In this document: positions 34,541 through 46,050 of the stretch, one piece after another | Position numbering within the stretch: position 1 is the first letter of the stretch | Layout: every line of letters starts with the position of its first letter | Assembly (NCBI GenBank): GCA_963930775.1 | Contig: OZ005690.1 | Location: 10,132,411-10,196,410 of the forward strand | Direction of reading: 5' to 3' | DNA length: 64,000 nt | Source: Cliona cf. orientalis | Lineage: Eukaryota > Porifera > Demospongiae > Clionaida > Clionaidae | Notes under the pieces: model-generated | Databases searched by the model: none | Seen by the model: the letters and a program-made list of their open reading frames with translations, nothing else | Told to the model about the DNA's origin: nothing | Position numbers and translations under genes: made by a program

Positions 34541-35647
34541 GGCTATGCCATGCTCAGAAGTCTAGTGAGCCTATAGTACTGAAAATCAGCAGACACCCAC
34601 AAGCATGTCTAGTGGGGTAACCACTACCACTGCCACCTGGGTGGTGATGGTGGTTTCACACCTAGATGTGTTACCACATAGTGCTGTAACTTGCCTGGGC
34701 ATGTTTCAGATCTCTGTACAACACACCACAAAAACACTCTAGCTCTGCTCCTCTGACTCATCTGCACACACCCATGCTTGCTCTCAGATTAACTCTTGCT
34801 TGAAATTTGATTCCCACCATGATCTTGCTCATCCATACAAGAGACAGTTTATAGCCTTATGGTCCTCTATACATGTGTGCCCAACTGTCACTGATGACTT
34901 ACATATACCACTAGTTTGAATATGACAATAGCATGCTAAGTTAGCCAAGAGCGCATAAGAACTATGCGCTCTTGGTTAGGTATAATGTTGTAGAGAGCTA
35001 CTTTCAGGGACATGCATGAACCTATAGCTAGTACATGCATGTAGGTACGTGTATACTATAACATGTAACAGCTATAAATGCATGTACCATGCGTATACAT
35101 TTTCATGCTTAGTGTGGTACCAGGCTGTTTCTACAAACATTATTGCAAACCATTTGTAGCAGCATGGTGGGCCAGTCTGACCTTCAGTACATACTACTGG
35201 GATGGTGTATATGCATGCATGAGCTATTAGTAACTGGAAAAGGTAGGGGTGTATATACTATACTTTCTTAATGAGAGCTCAGCTAGGGATCTAAGCAGGT
35301 TGTGTCCCTTGTCCAATTAATACACAGTGCTGTCATACAAATTAAGGTAAAATAGTTGTATGGGGAAAATTTCCTCAATAGTACCAAAAATGTTTAGCAA
35401 TGACAATGATCTATGAGTATCAATGTACCACACCAAGTCTGATCTGTTGTTGATATTAAAATAATTTTCCTATAGGTTTGTGCTGTGGTTGGCACCTTTT
35501 TCCAACCACAAGCATGCACAGAAAATTACTAGGACCACTGGCATCGTTAAAAATAGTTTCCATAGCAAATTAGCAAAGGTCTATTGTGCAATGTTGGGCA
35601 TCAGTTGTTCATGTGAAATGATTATCCAATTAAAGCCATGCAAGGGT
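34541..35647. other. Non-coding part of the island
   Basis: A small palindrome near 34950-34975 (AAGAGCGCATAAGAACTATGCGCTCTTG) resembles one at 50258-50312. Otherwise nothing is recognised. Confidence 0.3.
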
Positions 35648-36079
35648 TAGCCTCGTGCACCAGGCCTACCTTCCATACTACACATTGTCACGCTATACGA
35701 AAAATAGTAGTGTGCAGGCCCGTAGGCAGGGGGGGGGGGGTGCACGTGCACCCCCCTTTTTTCAGCCTAATAATTGCATGTCATTTCACAGTTATTAATA
35801 ATTGCATGAGCAATAGACTAAGGCTACATGCTATCCTCTCTATCAGCTTGACAAAACCACACTTAGTGCAGCTAATTAACATCACACCTCAATCAATAAG
35901 CAGTTGTGACCAATACATGCATCATAATTATAGTAGTCACTTCTGTGATTGTCATATAACTGAGTTGCGAGTATAATATTATAGTAATTAATTCCTGCAC
36001 CCCCCTTTTAAAAAGTCTGGCTACGGGCCTGGTGTGCATAGTAGCTATTATTGAGAATATAGGCCTGGTACACGAGGCT
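35648..36079. mobile_element. TAGCCTCGTG foldback with nested element
   Basis: TAGCCTCGTGCACCAGGCCTA on the left and TAGGCCTGGTACACGAGGCT on the right. Flanks TGCAAGGGT and TGCAAGGAC agree at 7 of 9 bases, consistent with an aged 9-bp target duplication. The CAGGCCCGTAGGC element lies inside. Confidence 0.7.
35715..36031. mobile_element. CAGGCCCGTAGGCA MITE, copy 1
   Basis: Ends CAGGCCCGTAG/CTACGGGCCTG with GTGTG on both sides (35710-35714 and 36032-36036). It has a G run then GGGTGCACGTGCACCC near the left end. A second copy begins at 63728 and shares the sequence from TTTTTTCAGCCTAATAATTG onward. Confidence 0.85.
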
Positions 36080-36867
36080 TGCAAGGACCATGGTTTTTAA
36101 TAAGAGCCGGGATGAGTGATTCCATGCTACAATGTCTTGGAGGGCATAATAGTTAATATTATGCAAGCTGGAGTGTAATTAATAAACAATTACCTACCAA
36201 TAGAAGTTCCTCTAAATCAGTGAAGTGTAACCAACCCAGGGATAAAGATACTAGTACTGGGAACTCAGATCTTATTACCGGTAATAGTGTCTGATGGATA
36301 GCTAAAATAACCTCTTTGTAACAGGACAATAATGTTTATTTTTATGGGAGTGAGTAGCTTGGAACAGCACAGTATGTACGTAGATAACACTATCGAGGAG
36401 AGAGAAAGGGAGCTGTATTTGATACTGAATTTGTCTTCTGGGGATGGTAGCTATGTCATATTAATAATTGTGTCATAAGTACACCAAATTACACTCATAG
36501 GGGGTGTATGATTACTAGGCATTGGTGAATTGTGCTCAAAATCTGTCCTATTATGCTATGCTGGCAATGCTAGTAAAACCCTTCATGCTCACCACAATGC
36601 CTTATAATTAGCAAAGGTACCGCTGCACTGAACAACAAAGGTTGCTGACATGCAGTCAAATATAGAAGGCAATTAGCATAAGTATTATTATGCTCCAGTA
36701 CCTTGGGCTCCAATAAGGATTCATGCAGCACACGATCGAGATGAGGAAGGAATGGTTGAAGGGAAACCTAAATAAATTATAGAATCTATTATGCTAGCAT
36801 ATGCCCATGTACTAATGGAATCTATTATGCCCAAAATTAACCTCGTCCCCAGGCCTCCACCCATTGG

Positions 36868-37005
36868 CATAATTTTGAGCTATAGCCTCGTCCCCAAGCC
36901 TCCACCCAGCCAGCTTCAATGCTGCACGCAGAAATGATTTCTGCGTGCAACATTGAAGCTGGGTGGAGGCTTGGGGACGAGGCTATAGCTCAAAGTTATG
37001 CCAGC
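36868..37005. mobile_element. TAGCCTCGT palindromic foldback
   Basis: Arms TAGCCTCGTCCCCAAGCCTC / GAGGCTTGGGGACGAGGCTA are exact complements around ATTTCTGCGTGCAACATTGA. The symmetry extends outward through TTTTGAGCTA/TAGCTCAAA. A further single TAGCCTCGT-like end lies at 36839-36863. Confidence 0.8.
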
Positions 37006-38058
37006 ATAATTCACCAATGCCTAATGGTTACAAAATCAAATAGCTAGCCCAATATACAGGCCAGCTCAGATGCCTTTAATACCCGTATTACTTTGATGTG
37101 GTCACAAACCACACCCTCCATTACTTTTTCCATAGGTGAACTCTGAGCCCATCAATGCATAGTTAGCTAAAATCCTTACAATGAGGATACCACTTGCAAG
37201 GGACGGAAGACCATTAATGACTTCTTGATGGTCTCAATACTCTAGTTAATTAATTCTTGATGGTTCATCAGCCTATAATTAGATCTAGGGGGTCATATAC
37301 CAATTTCACTCTTCCGTGGGGGTGTATCATTCATTAATGGAAAAGCCCAATGCAGCTATGCTTCTTGTTCGAGGAATACTTCTGGTACTATTGACAGTAA
37401 CCTCTGTGGCCAATCCAGAATTGAATGTGTTTGTGCTATTCATTTTCACAGCCTTCTTATTGTTTTTAACATCAGTCAAGGATGTCTACAAGCAAACTAA
37501 TGTGAGATTTCTTGAGAGTACTACCTTGCTAAACTTGCTTATTTTGAGTGCTGGAACATTGCACAAGTGGGAATTCTCGGACCAAAAAGTGGTATTGCTA
37601 CAAGTATCGATTGGAATCACTTTTGCACAATTTTGTGTCATTGTTGTATGCAGTTTGTTCCCACAATGTTTCAGAGCTGGTCTGAAGTACTGCAGGCATA
37701 GTAAAGTTTATCATGATACCATCACTGAGAATATTGACGATAATATTGCCCACGAGCGGATTGAAGATCCTGAACTTGAATCGTTGATCAGTTATCGTAT
37801 CCTACACTGAAGCACCTTCAATCTACTGATCATGATGGTTTATACCATAATTACTGCTTTGTATGAACACAATAGATTTAAGCAGACTACACAAAATTAT
37901 GTCGCTTGTCATACAATAATATTATTAATATAACAATAATATTGTGATCGATTATAATAATCGTTTGATATAGCAATTTCACATAGTCAATGAAATTAGC
38001 TAAATCCATTATGAATACATGAAACAGAATACCTGAAGAGTCTAAAATTGATTTGCAG

Positions 38059-38144
38059 GCCATGGATGATAAAAATCCCGCACTTAGCGTTGACGATCTT
38101 TACCACACAAATTACATCGATCCACGCATGCGTGATCGTGATCC
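38059..38144 (+). other. Possible orphan coding exon
   Basis: An acceptor (TTTGCAG) and a donor (GTATGT) bound an open stretch reading MDDKNPALSVDDLYHTNYID and PRMRDRDP. It does not join in frame to the kinase downstream, and the beta-helix gene has already stopped. It could be a remnant of another gene. Confidence 0.25.
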
Positions 38145-38190
38145 GTATGTATGTTCATGTAATTATGTACATGACATTGGGCTATTCCAG

Positions 38191-38440
38191 TTAATAAGGA
38201 TACACCCCTGTTGAGGAACGATAATTGTATCCTGAGGGGGTAGTTTGATTTGATGAAGTCTTGGGGGGTGTTGAGGCTATTTTAATGATGTTCTGGGGGT
38301 AAAATGGTGCATTTTAACGATGTCTTGGAGGTCAATGCCTCCATTTTAATTAAGTCTTCTGGGGGAAATTTATCCGATTACTTGTCTTCAGGGGAACTGA
38401 AAAAGCATTCCTCAACAGGGGTGTAGCTATTCTTATTAAT
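38191..38440. mobile_element. GGATACACCCC MITE
   Basis: Ends TTAATAAGGATACACCCCTG and CAGGGGTGTAGCTATTCTTATTAA pair imperfectly, continuing TTGAGGAA/TTCCTCAA. The GGATACACCCC head is shared with the left end of the 31499-37353 island. It ends 71 bp before the kinase start codon, so it may contribute promoter or leader sequence. Confidence 0.7.
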
Positions 38441-38511
38441 TGTACTGGCCCATTGTAGGTTTAGATATCGCCTTGATTTATCCGAATCACAATAGCCAAA
38501 TTAAGCACAAC

Positions 38512-40829
38512 ATGGCTAGCAACTGTAATAATCAAGAGTTGAACGATCAGCAGGTAAACAAGACGATTGGCTTCAAGACTATCATTCTTTTCAAAGACCA
38601 AATCCTTGGTATTGGTTCATACGGAGCTGTATACAAGGCAAAATGTGACGACCTCCACTGTGCTGCTAAAATCATCCACCCAACTTTATTTGATCCAGGG
38701 AGTGTACAACATCGGATGGCCCCTCACAAAGAGCACAGACTACCAATCAGGAGGTTTCAACTAGAGTGTGAGTTCTTGAGCACCATACGACATCCTAACC
38801 TAACATTGTCCAATAGCTACCTGGGCACCCATCAAGATCCTGAAACACACCTCCCAGTTCTACTAATGGAGTTGATGGATGACAGCCTGACCCTATTTCT
38901 GGAAAATTCCCTACAATCGATCCCCTACTACATCCAAATCAACATCTGCCACGATATAACGCTAGCATTATCGTTTCTCCACTCCAATGGCATCGTTCAC
39001 AGAGATCTCTCTAGCAACAATGTATTGCTTATCGGAAACGTTAGAGCGAAATTGACAGACTTTGGAATGGCAAGGCTGGGTGATCTAAGTCTTCATTCAG
39101 CTCGAGCTCATGTCACCAACACCATGTGTCCAGGCACTGATGTTTATATGCCTCCAGAAGCTGTTCAAGATAAATCAGTGTACACAGAGAAGATTGACTG
39201 CTTCTCATTTGGTGTCATCATAGTCCAGATATTGACACGGAAGTTCCCCAAACCAGGAGATCGACAGATGACAGTCCATGTCCCTCACTACCCTAGGCCT
39301 CTAAAGATGGATGTGCCAGAAATAGATCGACGACAAAACCACATCAGTGAAGTTGATCCAAACCATCCTCTTTTATTAATTGCCCTAGGCTGTCTCAGAG
39401 ATACCGGTGGTGAACGTCCCTCAGCTCAGCAGCTCTGTGAAAGAGTTGCAGCTTTAAAAGAAACAGCTAAATATAAGATTGAAGTGAAGGACAGAAATGA
39501 CAAGGAGAGAAAACATGAGCTGCTACTACATCAAAAAGATACAACTATAGCTGAAAAAGAACAGCAGCTGAGACAATGCAGAGAAGAGCTGACTCAGCAA
39601 ATTCAACAAATTCAGCAACAAAATCAGCAACTGAGCCAACAAATACAGCAGCTAGAGATAGACAAACAACAGGCAGAGAGAGAAAAGCAACAGATTATTC
39701 AACGGATAGAGCAGAAAAGGGAACAAGCTATTCAACAAAAAGAGAGATGGCAGGGACAAATAAATCAGCGGCTGGCCATGGAAGAAAGTGAGCAATCGAT
39801 AGCTGTAAACAGAAGTTGTGAGGAGCAGATTAGTGAGCTGAGAAGTCAGGTACAGAAGGAAGATGCTGGTGGGGCCAAGGCTGGAGCAGTGAATAAAACT
39901 AGCTTCAATCTGAGATGGAGAAAGGGAAGGAGGCGCCATTTGATATGCATAGATCATGCGATGCTGCTGTAGGGAACAGTATGGTGTACTGCAAGTATAA
40001 GAACTCAGTAAATGCCTACCACATACCAAGCTCCAGCTGGTTTGTGAACCCAACATAGCCATCTTGTAGTTGGAATGGATTTGCTATTACAGTGATTGAT
40101 GGCATACTGACTACAGTTGGAGGATACAGGGACGATGGTAAGAAGGACACTAACAAACTATTGAGTCTAACAGGGGAAGGAAGATGGTGGAGTGAAAAAT
40201 TCCCACCAATGCCAACTAAACGTTATGCTGTGTCTGTGCTATGCACTGGAACGTCTTTGATAGTAGCAGGGGGAGTTAATGATAAGATACGACCACTTAG
40301 AGCTGTTGAGGTACTGAATACTGAGACTCAACAGTGGCGCATTGCTCCTGATCTACCTCAGTCGTTATCGGAGTCATCACTAACCCTGTGCGGTGATTTA
40401 GTCTACCTGCTGGGGGGATACAATGAAGATGGAGCTACAAATCTAGTGTACTCTTGTCGGTTAAGTTCACTTTTGTCCACTGGCTCTAAATCGCTAGGAG
40501 AACGTCTTGTAAGTACACTAACACGATCCAGCAAAAGTAGAGTATGGAATAGAATTGCTGACCTCCCAGTAAAGGACTCCACTGCTGTGACTCTTAATGA
40601 TCGATTACTAGCGATTGGTGGGGAAGATTCAGAAGGCCAAACCCACTACAGCTGTTCATGTATACCATCCAGCCACTAACTCATGGGAGGTCGTCAGTCA
40701 CATGACAATACCTAGAAGCCAATGTTTAGCAGCCATCCTCCCTGACAGCCAACTGATGGTAGTGGGTGGTTACACCACAGGTGGCAAAAGGTGTGATTCC
40801 GTTGAACTTGGAAGAATGATATTATGATA
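38512..40829 (+). pseudogene. Kinase-coiled-coil-Kelch protein, Kelch half damaged
   Basis: The kinase frame runs from ATG 38512 to 39972. It shows GIGSYGAVYKA, AAKIIH (VAIK-type lysine), HRDLSSNNVLL, DFGMAR and MPPEAVQDK, so the catalytic set is complete. A Gln-rich coiled coil (ELTQQIQQIQQQNQQLSQQI) follows. The Kelch part (40092-40827: PPMPTKRYAVSVL, LVYLLGGYNEDG, WNRIADLPVKDST, NSWEVVSHM, LMVVGGY) is reached only through a frame change near 39920. It then meets an in-frame TAG near 40055 and a frame change near 40635. The paralogue at 42397-44536 has an unbroken Kelch part. TKL-like kinases fused to Kelch repeats are a family I associate with sponges. The product may be a truncated kinase plus coiled coil. 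Confidence 0.75.
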
Positions 40830-40864
40830 GCCCATTAGATATCTAGCTACCCGTATGCACTTTC

Positions 40865-40998
40865 TAGCCTCGTTCCCAGGCTCTCCCCCTCCTCTTTATT
40901 TCATACGCGCGATCTTATTTACGCAAAGAGATAATTTTGCGTAAATAAGATCGCGCGTATAAAATAAAAAGGAGGGGGAGAGCCTGGGAACGAGGCTA
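40865..40998. mobile_element. TAGCCTCGT foldback with exact 9-bp target duplication
   Basis: A 134-bp near-perfect hairpin with ends TAGCCTCGTTCCCAGGCT / AGCCTGGGAACGAGGCTA. TGCACTTTC is present on both sides (40856-40864, 40999-41007). Confidence 0.9.
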
Positions 40999-41007
40999 TG
41001 CACTTTC

Positions 41008-41698
41008 ATTAACACCACTACCCAGTATTTATGTATCATAGTAATGTTAATTATTATTATGAACACTCCATGCATAATAATAATATATTATTGCTAAAAT
41101 AATGTTATAATTTTTTCCTAATAATTGTACTGTAACCTACTTGTCTCATGAGTGAGGTGGCCCAAAAAGGCTATTTCACTCGTAATATTATTTGAAGTTG
41201 CATTTTACAATGTCATGCAATATTATTGCATTTTTGCATTATTACATTTTGTCACTGTCATAGCTAATTTGTAAATTTGCAGCTGTTTGTCGATGTCATG
41301 ACAGTTTTCACAATCCTGACATGTACTAGTTAATGTAAACAGTGTTCTCTCCTCTGCATTGACCTATGCAAAATATTCTACTTTGTTATTACAGTCCAAG
41401 ATAGAAATATTTTGTGGGAGTGCTAGCTAATGTTTTCTTTACAACCAAGTACTATAATTGCATGTATTATAAATTGTTGGTAGCTACCTAGCAACCAAAG
41501 TTTTTATAGGCAATTTGCCGGCTATGGGAAGGGGTTGGGTCATCAAAAAGTAGGCCAATGATGAACAGAGGTCAACTACCAACAAAATAGTTATCCTGAC
41601 AGTAATTGGGTTGCATTCGATCATGCATCTCATGCACCCCAATTACTGTCAGATAACTATTATAATATTATTATTATGAAAGCAGGTTTTTATCCAGT

Positions 41699-41730
<32 letters not shown>

Positions 41731-42396
41731 TGCTTCCCCTCCAAACTCCCTAGGTTCCCCCTGTTAAAATTTGACTTTAATTAAATTAAGCATCATAATA
41801 TCACAGTAAGTCACCAAATCAAATCACTAGCAATTGTTTTTGATCAAAAATTACCTGAAACAATCTGGAGGAATTCTACACTAAAATACGTCTCAGGGAA
41901 CTTTGTGTGCTAAATAGGCCCACTCATTTATCACGCTTCCACCCCAAATTTTTGTCACTAGATGAAACCCTGACAAACTACCCCCAGTTTATAGCTAGTT
42001 ACATAAACTTAAGCTTTTTACTGAGCCCGCTCTATGAATTATTATACTATTTGATCTCTCCTCTTAGCAGCTCCTTGGTGAATTTTGGGAAAGAAATAAA
42101 TCTGGTATGGCTGATCATGAGAGCTAGGAGAGGAGTGGAGAGAGCTAGAGAGAAAGAGAGGTAGGGTGGACAATATTATTATGGTAAAGGTTCACCATGT
42201 ATGGAAGCAGCAAATTGAGAGTATAATAATTATTATAACATCATATATAGTTGTTGCATAAATTTGTCTGTGCTAAGGTCACATTTTCATACCCTTAGCT
42301 AAATACTGCTCCTTTAAGAAACAATTTAAATCCATGATATCACTACAATAATATTATTATAGCAAGTTTATAAAAATAAACTTGTGACTTCTCTGA
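41008..42396. other. Region between the convergent kinase genes
   Basis: Holds the second copy of the compound palindrome/MITE (41474-41660), a run of about 30 G (41700-41729) followed by a decayed CCCC-rich element end, and a (GA)-rich stretch near 42120-42165. No coding signal. Confidence 0.5.
41474..41660. mobile_element. Compound MITE plus palindrome, copy 2 (inverted)
   Basis: 41474-41585 has ends TTGTTGGTAG/CTACCAACAA, and 41587-41660 is the palindrome ATAGTTATC..GATAACTAT. The order and orientation are reversed relative to 34193-34378, with several substitutions between the copies. Confidence 0.75.
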
Positions 42397-44536
42397 CTAA
42401 ACTGTAACTTCAACTTCACTTGTACACGCAAACCTAGGGTACTTTTGGACAGCACCACCCACCACCATGATCTGACAACTATTTGGTGCCACAACAGCAA
42501 AGCATTGATACCTTCGCTGTTCCATATGGCTAACGACTTCCCAACTGTTTGTTTCCGGTATGTATCTATGCACGGCAGCAGTGGGATTACCCTGTTCATC
42601 CCTCCCACCTATTGCCAGCAGAGCACCACGGAATGACACACAGGTGGAGTCATAAACTGGGAGATCTGCGAGTGTATTATTCCAAACATCACAAGCTCTG
42701 ACTCCATCCCCCCTAGGCCTGCTAGAGGCACTCTCCAAAAGACGTCTTAACGAGCAGGATAGTACGCTCCGTGAACTCACGTTAACTGTTAGCCCCCCTA
42801 GGAGATAGATGTGTTCACCAAGGAGGGTTATTGAACAGCGAGTCAGTGGTAGAGGTAGGCTAGCAGCAGTCGACCACTGTTGATCTTCCGTACGCATAAC
42901 TTTCACAGTTGTCAGTAGTCTATCTCCTTCCCCAACTCCCCCTGCCACTACAAGAGTTATTTCTTCTGCACACAGCGCTGTAGTGAGGTATCGTCTCGTT
43001 GGCATAGGTGGGTACACAGTTACCCACTGTTGGCAGTGCCGCCTTCCTTGAAGAGTAGACAGCTGATTTGATAATGGATTCTTGTCACTAATGGCTGTCA
43101 GTTGGCCATCAAGGATAGTGAGAGTAGGGTGGCCGAGCGGGCACCTCGGGAGTAGCTCCCAGCGCTGATTAGCTATGCTGTAGGAGTAGTTTATATGTAA
43201 GTTGCCACGACCAGCTCGCCTGAAATAGATCATATTTTCTCCCACTACTGCATTGCACCACCTGAACATCTCACATGGAGCAGAGCTCCCCCTATTCCAA
43301 CGTAGTGGCCTTGTTGCCACTGAATTGAATGTGGCGCCTGCAGCTACATGTACAGCTGGTATCGCAGGATTTGGATACTCTCTCCGTAGACTTGCAGATT
43401 GACGAGGGTTTATATCCAGCCTTTCACCTTGCTCCTGCCCTCTTCTCTGTCTCCAATGAAGTAGCTGTTGGTCTTGTCTACCAATCATCAGAGGATTTCG
43501 CTCAGTGACACTGTCAGCGTATTCTTGACCTTGCTTCAGTAGACTCATTTGTTCGCAGAGATCTTGAGCTGTGGGACGCCGAAATTCTTGGTCTCGCAGA
43601 CATGCAAGCGTGATGGGTAGGAGAGAGTGGTTGGGATCGATTAGACTTATGTGATTATTTCGCCGATCAATTTCTGGCACAATCTCCACAAGGTTGTGTT
43701 GGCGGTGTGCATCCGTATTGTGGACCTGTAGCTACTGGTACATGTCGATCACTTGGATTGGGAAACTGTCGAGTGAGAATCTGGACGACTAGAACTCCAA
43801 ACGAGAAGCAGTCGATCTTATTGGTATAGACAGGGTTATCTTGAACTGCTTCGGGAGGCATGTAGACAGTGGCACCAGGGCATGCGGTGAGAGAGGAAGA
43901 CCTAGAGCGATGATGGGCATCGTCTTCCATTCCGACTAATCTTGCCATTCCAAAGTCAGTCACTTTAGCTCTGACATTGCCTGGCAGGCCACTTAGTAAC
44001 ACATTATTACTGGAGAGATCTCGATGAATAATGTTGTTATTGTGAAGAAACGCCAGTGCCAGAACTATGTCGTTACAAATATTGACTTGCACATGGTAAT
44101 ATACATCTCCTTGCTGCTCTTCCAGATAGCGTGTCAGGCTCTTTTCCATCAGCTCCATTAGAAGCACCGGTAGGCTGGTGGCAGGATCTTGGTGCGTACC
44201 CAGATACTGGATGATGTTGGGATGCTGCAAGTTGCTCAAGATTTCACATTCTTGTCTGAATCTCTCAAAAGGTGTCTCTGGGCCTAAGTGGTGATGTTCA
44301 TGACTCCTCCGTGAAGCCCTTTGCCTTTGTACTGCTGTTGCGGTCGGATCAAATAGTGTCTCGTGAATGATCTTGGCAGCACAAAGGAGGTGGTCTCGCT
44401 CTGCTCTGCAAACTTTCCCATAGGAGCCCACACCCAAGACAATGTCCATGAACAGACGAACGGTGCTGGTTCTGCCCCCACGCGTAGGTACACCGTCCGG
44501 GAAGCGTCCTGTAGGAAGATCTCGTTGTCCAGCCAT
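42397..44536 (-). CDS. Kinase-Kelch protein with one frame break
   Basis: From ATG 44536: GVGSYGKVCRA, AAKIIHETLF, HRDLSSNNVLLSGLPGNV, DFGMARLVG and MPPEAVQDNPVYTNK give a complete kinase. The frame then reads out to a stop at 43667, while the next frame from about 43715 carries HRQHNLVEIVPEIDRRNNHI and continues to the end. So one base is missing or extra near 43705. The Kelch half has five or six blades (LLPRCPLGHPTLTILDG, PPMPTRRYLTTALC, IYLLGGLTV, LLAIGGRDEQG, NSWEVVSHMEQRRYQCF, IMVVGG). The coiled coil of the plus-strand copy is nearly absent. It is convergent to that copy, as an inverted duplicate. It could be a sequencing error in an otherwise live gene or a fresh pseudogene. Confidence 0.75.
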
Positions 44537-44802
44537 GCCTTTATAATTATGTTGCACTAGCTTGTCGTTGACATGGATCTACGCTGAATCGAACTTTGAA
44601 CCCAAATTCCAGAAAGTGCTTACAGCAGCTAAGGGGCGTGGCTCATTACACGCATATAATTATACAGAGCATACAATGTAGCTCCAAGTTACACTATTTG
44701 CAAAAAAAGTTCAAATATTCACAATAATAAATACACATTAGAATCTCACAATAATAAATTATCATATTTGCTCAAGGCTCTAAGTACAGATTGAAATTGA
44801 TT
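44537..44802. other. Short intergenic, AT-rich
   Basis: No feature seen; it separates the kinase start from the STARD7 stop, both on the minus strand. Confidence 0.3.
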
Positions 44803-45960
44803 CTATGAACTGTGCAAGAGATTAGTTTGATCTTTCCTCCTACTGACAGCCGCTTGATGAATCTTGGTCAAGAAATCAGGCATGGCTAAGAGGAGGGAGA
44901 GAGGGGGGAAGGGGGGGGAGAGAGAGGGGGGGAAAGAGAGAGAGAGAGAGGGGGGGGGGTGGAAGAGAGAGAGAGAAAGAGAGAGAGAAAGATTCAATAC
45001 AATACAGAGTTAGCTTTGCATAATTAATAATTATTATAATTATACTGCTGTGCATCATTACATGTACATGTAGTTAACACTGATATTGTTATACCGTACA
45101 GTGGGAAGCTTTTGAGGGAGAAAACCTTCACACGAATTGACGATTTCACAGCCACCCGTGAAAGTTTTCTCCACGAAATTTAGGAATCAAACACCCATTT
45201 ATATGATCAGTTTAACACGTGAAAGCTTTCTCTGTGAAATGCTCCCCTCCTACCGATCCACAAAAGTTTTCTACCTCTAAAATGTCCTGCTATAATAATA
45301 TACTATATGTACATTATGTAGCAATGGAAACCTACCAGCAGTTGTGACCCAGTTGACAATAGTTGAGGACAGCCTGAGTTGGGGATCATCAAAATATAAG
45401 AACTCATAGTCGAAGCCGAGCTCATCGACAAAGGAATGTGGCTTGATCACCATCTCACTGAAGTAGCGGTCCACTCGAGTGTAGCGGCTGGTCACTGGGT
45501 AGTCTGGGTGCTCTACAGACCTACACAAGAATACAAAGAACACAGTCATGTATCAGGATTTTGCTCAAAGGGGGCAAACATATAGCGGCAACAAAATTAA
45601 AGGGAGTCATATTATTACAATGTAATAAAACAGGGAAAGAGAGGGGACGAAAGCACCCCCTGGACCCCCCCCCCCCCCCAAAAAAAAACAAAACCTGTAA
45701 AGTTTTCACAATTTGATGCGACTTTCCTAAAAAATTAATATGCAATCACCACATCACATTGTAAACGCATCATAATAATAATACTACCTGCTAATAAAGA
45801 CAATGGCATCCTGTTCAGGACTGATCCACACCTTCCGAACAAATATGTAATCTCGACTGGACATGGGAAACTAGACAGGTACAGGTACATGTATGTAAAA
45901 AAGAGAAAGAAAGGGAGTGTGAGCAAGTGAAGTGGGGGAGGAAGATGAAAGAGAAAGAGA

Positions 45961-46050
<90 letters not shown>

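Larger units (their letters stand above)
31499..37353. mobile_element. 5.9-kb inverted-repeat island in the beta-helix gene
   Basis: The left end carries CTTTTCCATTAATAAAGGAT followed by ACACCCCCACGGAAGA. The right end has the complement, TCTTCCGTGGGGGTGTAT then ATTAATGGAAAAG. Subterminal TTCTTGATGG repeats occur near both ends. No transposase frame exists. The interior is a stack of smaller insertions and a tandem array. Target duplication is not clean: CAATG occurs on both sides but leaves the frame shifted. The event splits the family motif WFG..LLVRG. Confidence 0.6.
26715..37810 (+). pseudogene. Beta-helix ectodomain, multi-membrane-span protein, broken by two insertions
   Basis: Coding pieces are 26715-27979, 29373 to about 29853, about 29858-31498, and about 37354-37810. 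Residues 1-21 are a signal peptide (MKLTALVIFLILFGGF). The ectodomain has repeated GGAx(I/V)(Y/F) and NN(S/T)A turns typical of right-handed beta-helix (POMP-like) proteins. A Cys-rich neck (CASNRNGILCGACMDSFSLA) leads to about ten hydrophobic spans, including NGVIFYANIV and WLNLDFGIESCFF, a signature I know from large uncharacterised sponge and coral families. The reading frame closes exactly across the first insertion (GTQGG/ALYFIYG) and the family motif WFGAM/LLVRGILLV spans the second. A one-base frame change near 29850 separates CRLA from EKAQKYIGMYFDPGLN. It is likely a surface receptor or adhesion family (inference); this copy is probably not functional. Confidence 0.75.
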
